A program made the position numbers and the translations under genes. Shown piece by piece: positions 19,828 through 29,104 of a stretch of 64,000 nt of DNA. Below the pieces are notes generated by a model, which searched no databases, had not been told where the DNA came from, and saw only the letters and a list, made by a program, of their open reading frames with translations. The stretch comes from Vibrio sp. CK2-1 (GTDB lineage: Bacteria; Pseudomonadota; Gammaproteobacteria; Enterobacterales; Vibrionaceae): NCBI RefSeq assembly GCF_021726515.1, contig NZ_JAKKCJ010000002.1:744001-808000 (forward strand). Direction: 5' to 3'. Positions within the stretch are counted from its first letter, which is position 1. Every line of letters begins with the position of its first letter.

Positions 19828-20373
19828 ATGACTACTGATACTCAATCACTTATTCAAGCGAGCATTAAAACCATTCCTGACTACCCTAAAAAAGGGATAT
19901 TATTTCGTGACGTAACGAGTTTGATGGAAGACCCGCAAGCTTATCAAGCTACGATCCAGTTGTTGGTTGAAAAATATCAATCAATGGGTTTTACCAAAGT
20001 AGTAGGTACGGAAGCTCGAGGATTTTTATTTGGCGCCCCATTAGCGTTGGAGTTAGGTCTTGGTTTTGTGCCTGTTCGCAAACCAGGTAAATTGCCACGT
20101 GAAACCGTTTCTCAATCTTATGAGTTAGAGTATGGAACAGATGTTCTTGAAATTCATACCGATGCGATTAAAGCCGGCGATAAAGTATTAGTGGTTGATG
20201 ATTTGCTTGCAACTGGCGGAACCATTGAGGCGACCGTTAAACTGATTCGCCAATTAGGTGGTGAAGTAACTGATGCAGCTTTTGTGATTAATTTGCCGGA
20301 AATCGGCGGTGAAGAAAAATTGAAAGCACTAGGCTTAAATGTGTATAGCATTTGTGAGTTTGCAGGTCACTAA
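19828..20373 (+). CDS. apt: Adenine phosphoribosyltransferase
   Basis: Apt, 181 residues, salvages adenine to AMP with PRPP. The PRPP-binding motif [17 protein letters not shown] is near residue 115, and the family features [14 protein letters not shown] and PVRKPGKLP are present. It is followed after about 70 bases by dnaX, the conserved order. Confidence 0.97.
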   Translation: MTTDTQSLIQASIKTIPDYPKKGILFRDVTSLMEDPQAYQATIQLLVEKYQSMGFTKVVGTEARGFLFGAPLALELGLGFVPVRKPGKLPRETVSQSYELEYGTDVLEIHTDAIKAGDKVLVVDDLLATGGTIEATVKLIRQLGGEVTDAAFVINLPEIGGEEKLKALGLNVYSICEFAGH

Positions 20374-20442
20374 AACCTGAGTGGGGAATATTCTTAATAA
20401 ACCCACTATTTAACAGTCGGAATGATTGAACCGGAAGATTTG

Positions 20443-22617
20443 ATGAGTTATTTAGCGTTAGCAAGAAAGTGGCGACCAACTAAGTTTGAAAATGTGGTTG
20501 GCCAAGGTCATGTAATTACTGCTTTAGAGAATGCCTTAAAGCAGAACCGACTGCATCACGCCTATTTATTCAGCGGAACTCGTGGTGTTGGTAAAACATC
20601 GATCGGCCGACTGTTTGCCAAAGGCTTGAATTGTGAAACCGGTATTACCGACAACCCATGTGGTGTGTGTGATAGCTGTGTTGAAATCGATCAAGGTCGT
20701 TATGTTGACCTATTGGAAATTGATGCGGCATCTCGTACTAAGGTAGAAGATACCCGTGAGTTACTCGATAACGTTCAATATAAGCCAGCACGTGGGCGCT
20801 TTAAAGTGTACCTGATTGATGAAGTACACATGTTATCTCGTCATAGTTTCAATGCATTATTAAAAACACTGGAAGAGCCGCCAGAGTACGTTAAATTCTT
20901 ATTAGCAACGACCGATCCTCAGAAGCTACCAGTGACGATTCTTTCTCGTTGTTTGCAGTTCCATTTAAAACCGATTAGTTCAGATCAAATTCATGAACAA
21001 TTAGATTTTGTGTTAGGTGAAGAAAACATCACCTCAGAACCTAGAGCATTAAGTTTGATTGCTCATGCGGCTGATGGAAGTATGCGTGATGCATTAAGTT
21101 TATCTGATCAGGCGATTGCCTTAGGAAATGGGCATATTGATAGTGCGACCGTTTCGAACATGCTAGGCACACTGGATACTGAACAAGCGATCTATTTACT
21201 TGAGGCGATCAGCAGTAAGCAACCACAAACAGCGATGAACTGCCTTGAGCAACTGGCCGAAAATGGTATTGATTGGGATGGCTTATTTAAAGAGTTAAGT
21301 AGTCAGTTACACCGCATTGCTATGTATCAAGCATTACCAGCAAGCTTAAATAAAGAGCAACCTGATGCGGAAAGAGTTGAGCTTTTGAGCCAATCTTTAA
21401 CGCCTCAAGATGTACAACTTTACTACCAGATGACTTTGAAAGGTCGTCAAGATTTACCATTGTCTCCGAGCGAGAAAATGGCTGCGGAAATGTTAGTGTT
21501 GAGAATGCTGGCTTTTAGGCCGGTACAAGCGGCATCTGGTAATTCGATTGTGGCTCCAGCTGCGCAAGCGAAAAGCATTCCGGTGGTTGAATCTGCACCT
21601 AGAAATGTGAGTGGAGCACAACACTCTATACCTCAATCGACAACGGATCAGTCTGCGCGTAGTCAGCCAGTAAGCCCACCAGCAGCATCAAGTGTCCCTG
21701 TAGCAAATCAAATGGGGGATAGTGATCACTCCGCTGCCAGCCAACCAGCAGCGGAACAACCAAGATACCAACCATCAGGACATCCACAATCAGCCGTTGA
21801 CAATACTGAGGCATCACAGCAAGCACCTCAAACTCAGCAGCAGTCAGCAGCATCCGCATCCGCTTCACCGTTAACCGGATTGAGACATCAGCTGCGTAGT
21901 AAACGTGAAAACTTACGCACTACGCCTACAACTGGGAATGTCCCAACAAAAAAGACTGAAGCGACGTCTGTTAAACCAGTGAAAACATCGGTACTTGACC
22001 GTATTGCAAGTAAGCATACGGCCGCCGCGGTTGAAGCTGTGCAGGGGTCGCCAATATCACCAAATGGTACGCCAATCTCTGGAGCTGCAAAACCAGACGA
22101 TTCGAATGAACCCTATCAGTGGAAGCCAACTCAACCTCAGTCATCGCAGCAAGAAGGCCAAGAGCTAACGCCGACTCAAGTTAAGAAAGCGCTAGAGCAT
22201 ATTAAAACGCCAGAGATGGCAGAAAAACTATTGCATGAAAGTATTGAGCAAAATGAGTGGGCGGCGATCATCGATCAACTCAATACGGCGAAATTGGTAC
22301 AGCAGCTGGCATTAAACTCCACTTATAGCAAAAATGATCATGTCATTACGTTAGGCTTACGTGCTGAGCAAGCACATTTGAATACCCCAAAGGCGCAAGA
22401 GGAGTTGACGGAAGTCTTGTCGCAACATTTTCAGCAAAGTTGCGAATTAGTTATCCAAAATAGCGCTGACGGTATTACGCCGCTTGAACTAAGGGAAAAG
22501 CTTTATCAAGAAAAGCTACAGCAAGCATTTGAAAGTCTAGATACTGATCCTAATATCCAATTCTTGCAAAAGCGTTTCGCAGCAGAAATAGATAAAGACA
22601 GCGTTAGGCCGATTTAG
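20443..22617 (+). CDS. dnaX: DNA polymerase III subunits tau and gamma
   Basis: DnaX, 724 residues as full-length tau, the clamp-loader ATPase that also tethers polymerase and DnaB. The start is the ATG at 20443 (MSYLALARKWRP), preceded by GGAAG; an upstream ATG at 20422 lacks support. Walker A GTRGVGKT is residues 45-52, the zinc module includes CGVCDSC (73-79), and DEVHMLS is the Walker B. Residues about 370-580 are a Gln/Ser/Pro/Ala-rich linker, and the C-terminal tau domain follows. A phased slippery heptamer at 21948-21954 predicts a 505-residue gamma. Confidence 0.97.
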   Translation: MSYLALARKWRPTKFENVVGQGHVITALENALKQNRLHHAYLFSGTRGVGKTSIGRLFAKGLNCETGITDNPCGVCDSCVEIDQGRYVDLLEIDAASRTKVEDTRELLDNVQYKPARGRFKVYLIDEVHMLSRHSFNALLKTLEEPPEYVKFLLATTDPQKLPVTILSRCLQFHLKPISSDQIHEQLDFVLGEENITSEPRALSLIAHAADGSMRDALSLSDQAIALGNGHIDSATVSNMLGTLDTEQAIYLLEAISSKQPQTAMNCLEQLAENGIDWDGLFKELSSQLHRIAMYQALPASLNKEQPDAERVELLSQSLTPQDVQLYYQMTLKGRQDLPLSPSEKMAAEMLVLRMLAFRPVQAASGNSIVAPAAQAKSIPVVESAPRNVSGAQHSIPQSTTDQSARSQPVSPPAASSVPVANQMGDSDHSAASQPAAEQPRYQPSGHPQSAVDNTEASQQAPQTQQQSAASASASPLTGLRHQLRSKRENLRTTPTTGNVPTKKTEATSVKPVKTSVLDRIASKHTAAAVEAVQGSPISPNGTPISGAAKPDDSNEPYQWKPTQPQSSQQEGQELTPTQVKKALEHIKTPEMAEKLLHESIEQNEWAAIIDQLNTAKLVQQLALNSTYSKNDHVITLGLRAEQAHLNTPKAQEELTEVLSQHFQQSCELVIQNSADGITPLELREKLYQEKLQQAFESLDTDPNIQFLQKRFAAEIDKDSVRPI
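21933..21959 (+). promoter_or_regulatory. Programmed -1 frameshift site in dnaX
   Basis: The heptamer A-AAA-AAG (21948-21954) is phased exactly as in E. coli dnaX relative to the frame (ACA AAA AAG). A -1 slip would read GAC then TGA (21954-21959) and stop immediately, giving gamma. GGGA at 21934-21937 lies about 10 bases upstream, where the stimulatory Shine-Dalgarno-like element sits in E. coli. I could not find an obvious stable downstream hairpin. Confidence 0.75.
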
Positions 22618-22749
22618 CGGTCAAATCATGTGCAATTAATTAACAAAACACATTATTAGCTAGAATAGCGAGTTGATTTTTTATCGGTTCGACCCAATAA
22701 ACTAATAATATCCACAATCATTCTATTTAGATAACAAGCGAGAATAAGC

Positions 22750-23079
22750 ATGTTTGGTAAAGGCGGAATGGGCAACATGATGAAGCAAGCCCAGCAGATG
22801 CAAGAGCGTATGCAAAAGCTTCAAGAAGAAATCGCAAATATGGAAATCACTGGTGAATCTGGTGCAGGCCTTGTAAAAGTGACCATTACTGGTAGCCACA
22901 GCGTGCGTCGTGTGGAAATCGATGAAAGCTTGATGGAAGACGATAAAGAAATGCTAGAAGATTTGATCGCAGCTGCATTTAATGATGCTGCTCGTCGTGT
23001 CGAAGAAACACAAAAAGAAAAAATGGCTTCAGTGACTGGCGGTATGCAATTACCACCAGGTATGAAAATGCCATTTTAA
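22750..23079 (+). CDS. ybaB: YbaB/EbfC family nucleoid-associated protein
   Basis: A 109-residue dimeric DNA-binding protein of the YbaB/EbfC family. The Met/Gln-rich helix ([19 protein letters not shown], about residues 10-30) is followed by [21 protein letters not shown] and the C-terminal PPGMKMPF. It lies between dnaX and recR, as in nearly all bacteria that have it. Confidence 0.96.
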   Translation: MFGKGGMGNMMKQAQQMQERMQKLQEEIANMEITGESGAGLVKVTITGSHSVRRVEIDESLMEDDKEMLEDLIAAAFNDAARRVEETQKEKMASVTGGMQLPPGMKMPF

Positions 23080-23101
23080 TTGAACCAGTAGAGAGACATA
23101 C

Positions 23102-23701
23102 ATGCGCACAAGCAGTATGCTGGAACAATTAATGGAGGCCTTACGTTGCTTACCTGGGGTTGGCCCCAAGTCGGCTCAGCGTATGGCCTTTCATTTATTG
23201 CAGCGTAATAGAAAGGGCGGTTTGCAATTAGCCGAAGCTTTATCTCAAGCAATGACAGAGATCGGTCACTGCGATCAATGCCGAACTTTTACCGAGCAAG
23301 ATACCTGCCATGTCTGTACCAATCCTAAGCGTCAAGCAAATGGGCAGATCTGTGTAGTAGAAACGCCTGCTGATATTGCTGCAATTGAAGCAACTGGACA
23401 ATATTCTGGTCGTTATTTTGTTCTGATGGGGCACTTATCGCCACTTGATGGAATTGGACCTAGTGATATTGGTTTAGATTTGCTCGACTACCGCTTAAGT
23501 ATCGGTGATGTTGAAGAAGTGATTCTTGCGACTAACCCGACTGTAGAAGGGGAAGCGACCGCACATTATATTGCTCAGTTGTGTAGGGCTCATGGCGTTA
23601 ATGCTAGCCGCATTGCTCATGGTGTGCCTATGGGCGGTGAACTAGAGTTAGTCGATGGCACCACGCTATCTCACTCATTACTTGGTCGACAAAAGTTATA
23701 G
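23102..23701 (+). CDS. recR: Recombination mediator RecR
   Basis: RecR, 199 residues, part of RecFOR, which loads RecA onto gapped DNA. Helix-hairpin-helix [13 protein letters not shown] is residues 17-29, the zinc finger uses Cys 57, 60, 69 and 72, and the Toprim domain follows ([12 protein letters not shown] to [15 protein letters not shown]). It starts 22 bases after ybaB and is probably cotranscribed. Confidence 0.97.
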   Translation: MRTSSMLEQLMEALRCLPGVGPKSAQRMAFHLLQRNRKGGLQLAEALSQAMTEIGHCDQCRTFTEQDTCHVCTNPKRQANGQICVVETPADIAAIEATGQYSGRYFVLMGHLSPLDGIGPSDIGLDLLDYRLSIGDVEEVILATNPTVEGEATAHYIAQLCRAHGVNASRIAHGVPMGGELELVDGTTLSHSLLGRQKL

Positions 23702-23757
23702 ATTAAATGTAATACTTAAATTCGAAGCTTGATTTTAATGTTGGTGATATCAATATT

Positions 23758-23816
23758 TTTCGAGTTTCGAGTTTCGAGTTTCGAGTTTCGAGTTTCGAGT
23801 TTCGAGTTTCGAGTTA
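23758..23816 (+). repeat. Heptanucleotide tandem array TTTCGAG
   Basis: Seven perfect CGAGTTT units starting at 23761, then one CGAGTTA. The last variant unit supplies the TAA stop codon of the minus-strand gene that follows. Located between convergent genes; one of several period-7 arrays in this window. Confidence 0.95.
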
Positions 23817-24062
23817 CGTCTGATGTTCTAATTCAGTGATAATCTGAAGTGCTTCTTGATTATCATTGCCACAAATCGATATCTCAGCTTTAAATGCATG
23901 ACATACCTTAGGTCTTTCAGGTTTACCAAACAGCTTGCATAAATTATCTTCATTTAATTGAATACACCGAACACCAGCAGGTTTACCTTTCGGCATACCC
24001 GGGATAGGTGATGATATGCTAGGTGCAATGCAACAAGCACCACATCCAAGACGACATTCCAT
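23814..24062 (-). CDS. YkgJ-type cysteine cluster protein
   Basis: A small protein of 82 residues with the CxxxCxxCC cluster of the YkgJ (Fe/Zn chelating) family (ECRLGCGACCIAPS) plus three further cysteines (VRCIQL, NLCKLF, KVCHAF) and one near the end. The biochemical role of the family is unknown; the Cys pattern suggests a metal or Fe-S site. I start at the ATG at 24062 (MECRLGC), because the ATG three codons upstream abuts its only purine stretch. The stop codon is part of the adjacent heptamer array. A second cysteine-cluster gene starts 140 bases away on the other strand. Confidence 0.8.
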   Translation of the reverse strand: MECRLGCGACCIAPSISSPIPGMPKGKPAGVRCIQLNEDNLCKLFGKPERPKVCHAFKAEISICGNDNQEALQIITELEHQT

Positions 24063-24201
24063 AAAATACATCTCTGTAGTTCAAAAATTGGTCGCAGATA
24101 GTAGCAAAATACCCATACAGAAAATAGCATAACTTGAATTTTGTCGGTGATCAGCGTATAAAACGCAGCCTAGATTCTATACAAGTTTAAGCAGGCATAT
24201 T

Positions 24202-24639
24202 ATGACAACTCCATTTTGGCAAACTAAGTCACTACAACAAATGAGTGAGCAAGAATGGGAGTCACTATGTGATGGTTGCGGTAAATGTTGCCTGCATAAG
24301 TTGATGGATGAAGATAGTGATGAAGTTTATTACACCAACGTTGCTTGCAGCTGGCTCAATAGTAAAACATGTGGTTGCAAAGATTACCCAAATCGTTTTG
24401 AGTCTGGAGAGGAATGCTTAAAGCTGACTCGTGACAAAATCGATGAGTTTAACTGGTTACCAGAAACCTGTTCATATCGCTTACTCGCAGAAAATAAACC
24501 TCTACCTGAGTGGCATCCACTTATTACCGGCTCGAAGTCTGCCATGCATGCAGCAGGGGAAAGTGTACGTAATAAAGTGGTTTATGAAATTGATGTAGTG
24601 GACTGGGAAGACCACATTTTGAATCATCCTAATAGATAG
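24202..24639 (+). CDS. ycgN: YcgN / UPF0260 family cysteine cluster protein
   Basis: A 145-residue cytoplasmic protein with the CxxCxxCC-type cluster [16 protein letters not shown] (about residues 23-38) and further cysteines ([18 protein letters not shown]), matching the YcgN/UPF0260 family. These proteins probably bind a metal; no reaction is established. The amino terminus [23 protein letters not shown] is family-like. It is divergent from the unrelated but similarly cysteine-rich YkgJ-type gene. Confidence 0.88.
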   Translation: MTTPFWQTKSLQQMSEQEWESLCDGCGKCCLHKLMDEDSDEVYYTNVACSWLNSKTCGCKDYPNRFESGEECLKLTRDKIDEFNWLPETCSYRLLAENKPLPEWHPLITGSKSAMHAAGESVRNKVVYEIDVVDWEDHILNHPNR

Positions 24640-24767
24640 CTACCACATATCAATTTCACCTATACATTTATATTTCACATCTTTGTATAGGTTAATATTG
24701 CTTTAGATCATTAAATGTTGAGTTTATTTTAAAATAAATTAATTCACCTGAGAGCAATAGCGATTTC

Positions 24768-24776
24768 TGTTATAAT
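24768..24776 (+). promoter_or_regulatory. Extended -10 promoter upstream of the GGDEF gene
   Basis: TGTTATAAT is a perfect extended -10 element. No good -35 is present at the usual distance. It would give a leader of about 100 bases before the GTG at 24886. Confidence 0.55.
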
Positions 24777-24885
24777 CCCGTCCCCTTATTTATATTCAAG
24801 GTTTGCTTGCTAATACTAACTGGTTGTTAGATTTTTAGTCGTGCAGATTTCATGCGTTATATTAAAAAATTGTAGGTATACATTT

Positions 24886-26199
24886 GTGACAATTAAAAAG
24901 AAGCTGACATTATTGCTCAGCGTTATATTCTTATTTTCCTTCTTAAACCTTGGTGTGGTTTATTTATTAGAAGGTAAAAACGCACAAGCATCAGAAGCGG
25001 TTACGCATACCAACAAGGTATTATCTACAACTCAAGATCTAATGATTTCCTTACTTGATGTCGAAACGGGCGAGCGTGGATTTCTAGTAACGAAAAATAA
25101 GCTCTACTTAGCCCCGTACTTTAGAGCGGTAAAACAGGTAAATGAGCATTTAACTACCTTAGAAAAGAATGTCACAACTGGTGTAGGAGTCGGGCAAGTA
25201 AAGTTACTTGAAAACCTACGTACAGCGATTAATAGAAAACTAGAACTCACAAAGCAATCGGTCGATTTAGCTCAATCTGATCCTAAGCAAGCATTGGTTT
25301 TAATCAATGGTAACGAAGCAAAAGATCTTATGGATGATATTCGTACTTATTTAACGCGTTTATCTACACAAGAAACTTTAATTCTTGAGCAGCATAAAGC
25401 GGATCACCGTGAAGCTAATGCTTATATTAATACCATTATGATTGTTGAGTTTTTAGTACTGGTATTTTTTGCGATTGCGACTTTCTCTGTAGTAAACAAG
25501 AGCTTATTTGATCCATTAATTAAATTAGTGAATGCTACTAAGAAAATTGAATCAGGCGAGCGCCAAGTTATTTCTGATTTTCTACCAAAAGATGAAATTG
25601 GCTATTTAATGTCAAGCTTTTATGAAATGAGTGAAGTGATCATTGATAGACATGAGCAGTTAGAAGAAAAAGCCAATACCGATGAACTCACTAAAGTAAA
25701 TAACCGCCTTGGTTTATATAAAGATATTGAATTATCCATTGCGGAATCGAATGTCGAAAATGCAAGCTTGGTTTTATGCTTTATCGATTTAGATGAATTT
25801 AAGCAGATGAACGATCGTCTAGGTCATGATTGCGGTGATGAAATGCTTAAAGTAGTCGCAAATCGTTTAAAAGACGCGCTTAGAACCACAGATGCTATTT
25901 ACCGCTATGGTGGTGATGAGTTTATCGTACTCATGAAAGGGGTGACGAGTGTAGCAACCGCTCACCAGGTGGTCGCAAGATTAATGGAAACCGTTTCTCA
26001 GCCTTTCCTATATCAAGGTGAAAAGCTGCCAGTTAACTTTAGTCTTGGTTATGCATTATCACCAGAGCAAGCTACCGATCCGGAAACTTTGATTAGGTAT
26101 GCTGATACTGCAATGTATCACTCCAAGCGTGAGCGTAAGCAGCAAGCGAAATTCTTTGATGCAAGCATGTTGACTGCTGAAGATCTTAAGAAAAGCTAA
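24886..26199 (+). CDS. Membrane diguanylate cyclase (CHASE3-HAMP-GGDEF)
   Basis: A 437-residue inner-membrane cyclase predicted to make c-di-GMP. It has membrane segments at about residues 8-28 and 185-205, with a CHASE3-like periplasmic sensor between them (LLDVETGERGFLVTKNKLYL), then a HAMP-like segment and a GGDEF domain (about 270-435). RYGGDEF is canonical, and RTTD five residues before it is an RxxD inhibitory site, so product inhibition is expected. The chosen start is the GTG at 24886, preceded by TAGG; an upstream GTG at 24841 has no site and adds a non-hydrophobic extension. The signal sensed is unknown. Confidence 0.87.
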   Translation: MTIKKKLTLLLSVIFLFSFLNLGVVYLLEGKNAQASEAVTHTNKVLSTTQDLMISLLDVETGERGFLVTKNKLYLAPYFRAVKQVNEHLTTLEKNVTTGVGVGQVKLLENLRTAINRKLELTKQSVDLAQSDPKQALVLINGNEAKDLMDDIRTYLTRLSTQETLILEQHKADHREANAYINTIMIVEFLVLVFFAIATFSVVNKSLFDPLIKLVNATKKIESGERQVISDFLPKDEIGYLMSSFYEMSEVIIDRHEQLEEKANTDELTKVNNRLGLYKDIELSIAESNVENASLVLCFIDLDEFKQMNDRLGHDCGDEMLKVVANRLKDALRTTDAIYRYGGDEFIVLMKGVTSVATAHQVVARLMETVSQPFLYQGEKLPVNFSLGYALSPEQATDPETLIRYADTAMYHSKRERKQQAKFFDASMLTAEDLKKS

Positions 26200-26226
26200 T
26201 TTATTAAGCTAACGATTAAAACATCA

Positions 26227-26258
26227 ATACCTCTGCCCGAAAGCAGGGGTATTTTTTT
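26227..26258. terminator. Rho-independent terminator
   Basis: A 10-bp stem (ATACCTCTGC with GCAGGGGTAT, one wobble pair), a 6-base loop and seven T residues, between the convergent GGDEF and chaN genes. Confidence 0.85.
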
Positions 26259-26263
26259 GCTTG

Positions 26264-27220
26264 TTACGAACAGTCCGGTTCAGATCTATTTTTAAAGAGT
26301 TCGCTAAATGCAGCTTGTTGGTTTTCAGGTTTGATATATCTCACTGGCGGGCTGAGTACTTCGAGTTGGTAATCGTGGCTGTCTTTTACGATAGCATCTA
26401 CCGGAGTCACAATGACGATATTTAAACTAGGATCAAGCTGCTTTATTTGCGCGGCAGTACCTAGGCCACCTTCGGTATGAAATTTCCCAGCGATATGCAC
26501 AACGGTCATTTGAGGATGAGCATGTTTATAGCTGACGATACTTTCGGCCATGGTGGCATCCCACGTTAGCTGAGAGGCATACATATTTAAATGCTGACTT
26601 GGCTCACCATGATGCATCGAAGCCATAAATTTTTGTTTATAAGGCGAATCACCTAAGTCGATATTGGTTGCCACATAGGTTCGCTTATCTTGAGGTAGTT
26701 TCGCTAAGTAGTCTAAGCCATGTTTGCTAATGCAACGAACCATTGGTTTAGGTGCATTGGCGGCAATAATATCTAATTGATTACTTTTCGCCAGTTCGAC
26801 TAATGGGCGGTAGTCACTCTCATAATTTGGCCATGCTGTGGCTTGCTTGATCAGTGTTTGTTCGCCTATTTCATCATTTAAGTACGAATTAACAACTAAC
26901 TGGCTATCACGACTAAATTGCTCCATTGATAGTGCGACACTTTGTTTATCTTGAATGAGTTGCTTGAGCGTATCGGTCTGAAACCTGTGGATCCCGGCAT
27001 GTGTATGCCATTCACCAATTAAGAGCACATCGGCTGTTTGGATATTTTCAGCCCATTGTGACAGTGAAATGTTGTCACCTTGTGGAGTATAGAGCTGATA
27101 ATCGTAAAAACTGCTGACACTAGTTGAATCATTTTGTGAAGCGGTGAGTGAGCTGCAACCACTGATGAGTGCCAGAGTAAGTAAGCTGAATGCGGATGTC
27201 TTTAATCGTTTAGGTAACAT
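26264..27220 (-). CDS. chaN: ChaN family haem/iron-linked lipoprotein
   Basis: A 318-residue lipoprotein: signal peptide with lipobox LALISGC, then a ChaN-type domain (VLLIGEWHTHAGIHRFQ, LSMEQFSRDSQ, DIIAANAPKP, VVHIAGKFHTEGGLG). ChaN in Campylobacter binds stacked haem pairs and is linked to iron acquisition; the histidines here fit a metal or haem site. I start at 27220 because GGAG precedes that ATG and it leads straight into the signal peptide. The upstream ATG at 27271 would place a Fur-like operator inside the gene. Confidence 0.83.
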   Translation of the reverse strand: MLPKRLKTSAFSLLTLALISGCSSLTASQNDSTSVSSFYDYQLYTPQGDNISLSQWAENIQTADVLLIGEWHTHAGIHRFQTDTLKQLIQDKQSVALSMEQFSRDSQLVVNSYLNDEIGEQTLIKQATAWPNYESDYRPLVELAKSNQLDIIAANAPKPMVRCISKHGLDYLAKLPQDKRTYVATNIDLGDSPYKQKFMASMHHGEPSQHLNMYASQLTWDATMAESIVSYKHAHPQMTVVHIAGKFHTEGGLGTAAQIKQLDPSLNIVIVTPVDAIVKDSHDYQLEVLSPPVRYIKPENQQAAFSELFKNRSEPDCS

Positions 27221-27272
27221 GATGATCTCCAATTGATTCCGCATAGTATCGGACAATTTACCTCTCATCAAT

Positions 27273-27291
27273 ATTAATGATAATTATTCGT
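27273..27291 (-). promoter_or_regulatory. Fur-like operator of chaN
   Basis: ATTAATGATAATTATTCGT matches the 19-base Fur consensus (GATAATGATAATCATTATC) at about 13 positions, including the core TAATGATAAT. It is 53 bases upstream of the chosen chaN start. Confidence 0.65.
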
Positions 27292-27389
27292 AACTACGGC
27301 CGCGTTTTTATTGAGCAATTTAATGATAAATAGTATGAAAAAAGTATTAGAAGAGACGTAGAATAGGGGCTTCAATTAGGAAGTCTCAA

Positions 27390-28139
27390 ATGAAAAAATG
27401 GCCATTAGTAGCGTGTGTGTTGTTTTCGCCGATATTGTTTACCAATGTGGCCTCTGCAACGCAGAACACGCAAATAGATTCGTTTTCAAAAGCAAAGCGC
27501 TTGCTGATGCAAAACGTTTATAACAAGACAGATATGCGTAATACGGTTTACTGTGACGCAAAGTTTGATGAAAAAAAGCAAGTAACACTACCCCAAGGAT
27601 TTAATGATTCCTTGTATACCTCACGATCTAAGCGAGTTGAATTCGAGCATATCGTACCGGCTGAAAACTTTGGCCGTGCATTTAAAGAATGGCGAGAAGG
27701 GGATGGTCAGTGCGTGAGTAGTAAAGGCAAGCAGTATAAAGGCCGTAAATGTGCAGAAAAAGTGAACCATGAATATCGCTTAATGCAGGCCGATGGCTAT
27801 AACCTATTTGCGGCAATCGGCAGTGTTAACGCCTACCGTTCTAATTATAATTTTCAGATGATGTCTGGCACCCAAAGTGATTTTGGATCGTGTGATTTTC
27901 ATGTTGAAGATAGAAAGGCTCAGCCACCGCAACAAGCTCGCGGTTTAATCGCTCGTACTTATTTATATTTTGATGTGACCTACTCACAGTTTCGTTTGAG
28001 TAAGCAACAAAAGCAGTTATTTACCGCTTGGGATAAGCAATATCCGGTGAGTGTGTTTGAATGTCAAAAAGCTGAAATAGTAAAAAGCTATCAGCACAAC
28101 AGTAACCCTATATTAGAAGAGCGTTGTGCTGCTTTGTAG
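27390..28139 (+). CDS. endA: Periplasmic or secreted endonuclease I
   Basis: EndA/Dns-type nuclease, 249 residues, with a cleaved signal peptide (about 1-24, ending NVASA). The beta-beta-metal finger is around VEFEHIVPAENFGRAF (His near residue 88) with the downstream Asn in NLFAAIGSVNAYRSNYNF. At least eight cysteines in the mature part suit the disulfides that mask these enzymes in the reducing cytoplasm. Vibrio homologues degrade extracellular DNA and limit transformation. The ATG follows AGGAAG. It is divergent from chaN. Confidence 0.93.
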   Translation: MKKWPLVACVLFSPILFTNVASATQNTQIDSFSKAKRLLMQNVYNKTDMRNTVYCDAKFDEKKQVTLPQGFNDSLYTSRSKRVEFEHIVPAENFGRAFKEWREGDGQCVSSKGKQYKGRKCAEKVNHEYRLMQADGYNLFAAIGSVNAYRSNYNFQMMSGTQSDFGSCDFHVEDRKAQPPQQARGLIARTYLYFDVTYSQFRLSKQQKQLFTAWDKQYPVSVFECQKAEIVKSYQHNSNPILEERCAAL

Positions 28140-28161
28140 GCCTTAACGTTATTGACGCTAG

Positions 28162-28989
28162 TTAATCTTGTTTGCGGTAAACTCGTAAAATAAAATCGGC
28201 CTCACAGCCAAACTGTGGGGCATTTTTTAATTGTGCTTTTATTTCTTCTGAAGCCTTCCAAGCAAACGGTGTCATCTGGAGTAAATCTTCCGCTTCACTA
28301 CCTGTCATTGCCATTTCATAATGCAGCTTTTGCTCTTCTAGTAGCGTAAAGCCTGCAATGTTTTCTGGTGACTCATCATGCAATCTCACGTCTTGATAAA
28401 CCAGTTCTCGCAACTGATATAAATGGCGAGCAGCGGGGGTAACGGTAATGACTAATCCACGGTCTGTCGTCGTTCGTTGCAGCTCTTGATGATCACATGG
28501 CGCGTAGATACGTAAAATGGCATCGAGAGAGTGATCCGCAAAGGGTAATCGATGGCTAGAGGCAACACAAAATTGCATTGTTTGATTGCTGTAGCGTTTT
28601 GCAGCGTAGCGAATGGCCACTTTAGAAATATCTAACCCATAACAAGTCGCTGCTGAGTTTTGTTGCTGAAGCTGTTGTGCAATGTAATGAGTGTAATAGC
28701 CTTCACCGCAACCTATGTCTAGTAATTGATGAGAAGTCTCGACTAGGTGCTTTTGACACAATGCAGCGACCGCTTCACGCATCGGGTGGTATTGCTCAGA
28801 TGCTAAAAAGCGACGTCTGGCTTGCATCATTTCTGCATTATCACCCGGCTGCTTAGAACGTTTATGCTGTACCGGCATTAGATTTACGTAGCCTTCCTTC
28901 GCACGATCAAACTGATGGTTATTAGTGCAAGTAAACCCATTCTGAGTAGCGTTTAGAGTGTGATGGCAAAGAGGGCATTGATAGGTCAT
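28162..28989 (-). CDS. rlmA: 23S rRNA (guanine-745-N1) methyltransferase
   Basis: RlmA, 275 residues, methylates G745 of 23S rRNA. The zinc site uses Cys 5, Cys 8, Cys 21 and His 25. KEGYVNLMPVQHKRSKQPGDN is the family-specific region, and the SAM site is LLDIGCGEGYYTHYI (about residue 90). In other bacteria the A748 version affects macrolide sensitivity; the G745 form is assumed from Gram-negative membership. It overlaps nothing and converges on endA with a 22-base gap. Confidence 0.93.
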   Translation of the reverse strand: MTYQCPLCHHTLNATQNGFTCTNNHQFDRAKEGYVNLMPVQHKRSKQPGDNAEMMQARRRFLASEQYHPMREAVAALCQKHLVETSHQLLDIGCGEGYYTHYIAQQLQQQNSAATCYGLDISKVAIRYAAKRYSNQTMQFCVASSHRLPFADHSLDAILRIYAPCDHQELQRTTTDRGLVITVTPAARHLYQLRELVYQDVRLHDESPENIAGFTLLEEQKLHYEMAMTGSEAEDLLQMTPFAWKASEEIKAQLKNAPQFGCEADFILRVYRKQD

Positions 28990-29051
28990 ACAGGGTCAGT
29001 CTTGTTTGTAATTTGGATGCGGAGTATGGCATGGAGTGAATGGGGAAAAAA

Positions 29052-29102
29052 GGACTAGGCTGAAAAAGTTCCTAGTCCCTAGTTTTTAGTTACTAGATAG
29101 AG
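29052..29102 (-). repeat. Period-7 CTAG array forming a terminator hairpin
   Basis: Heptads GTTCCTA, GTCCCTA, GTTTTTA, GTTACTA, GATAGAG run from 29068. The first unit pairs with GGACTAGG (29052-29059) in a perfect 8-bp stem. On the minus strand this is followed by six T residues, so the array doubles as the yeaD terminator. Confidence 0.75.
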
Positions 29103-29104
29103 TC

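Noticed and set aside
23758-23816. Possible CRISPR array
   Set aside because: The units are only 7 bases, directly abutting, with no spacers and no cas genes; it is a simple tandem repeat.
24841-24885. Upstream GTG start of the GGDEF protein
   Set aside because: No ribosome binding site; the GTG at 24886 has TAGG upstream and begins just before the membrane segment.
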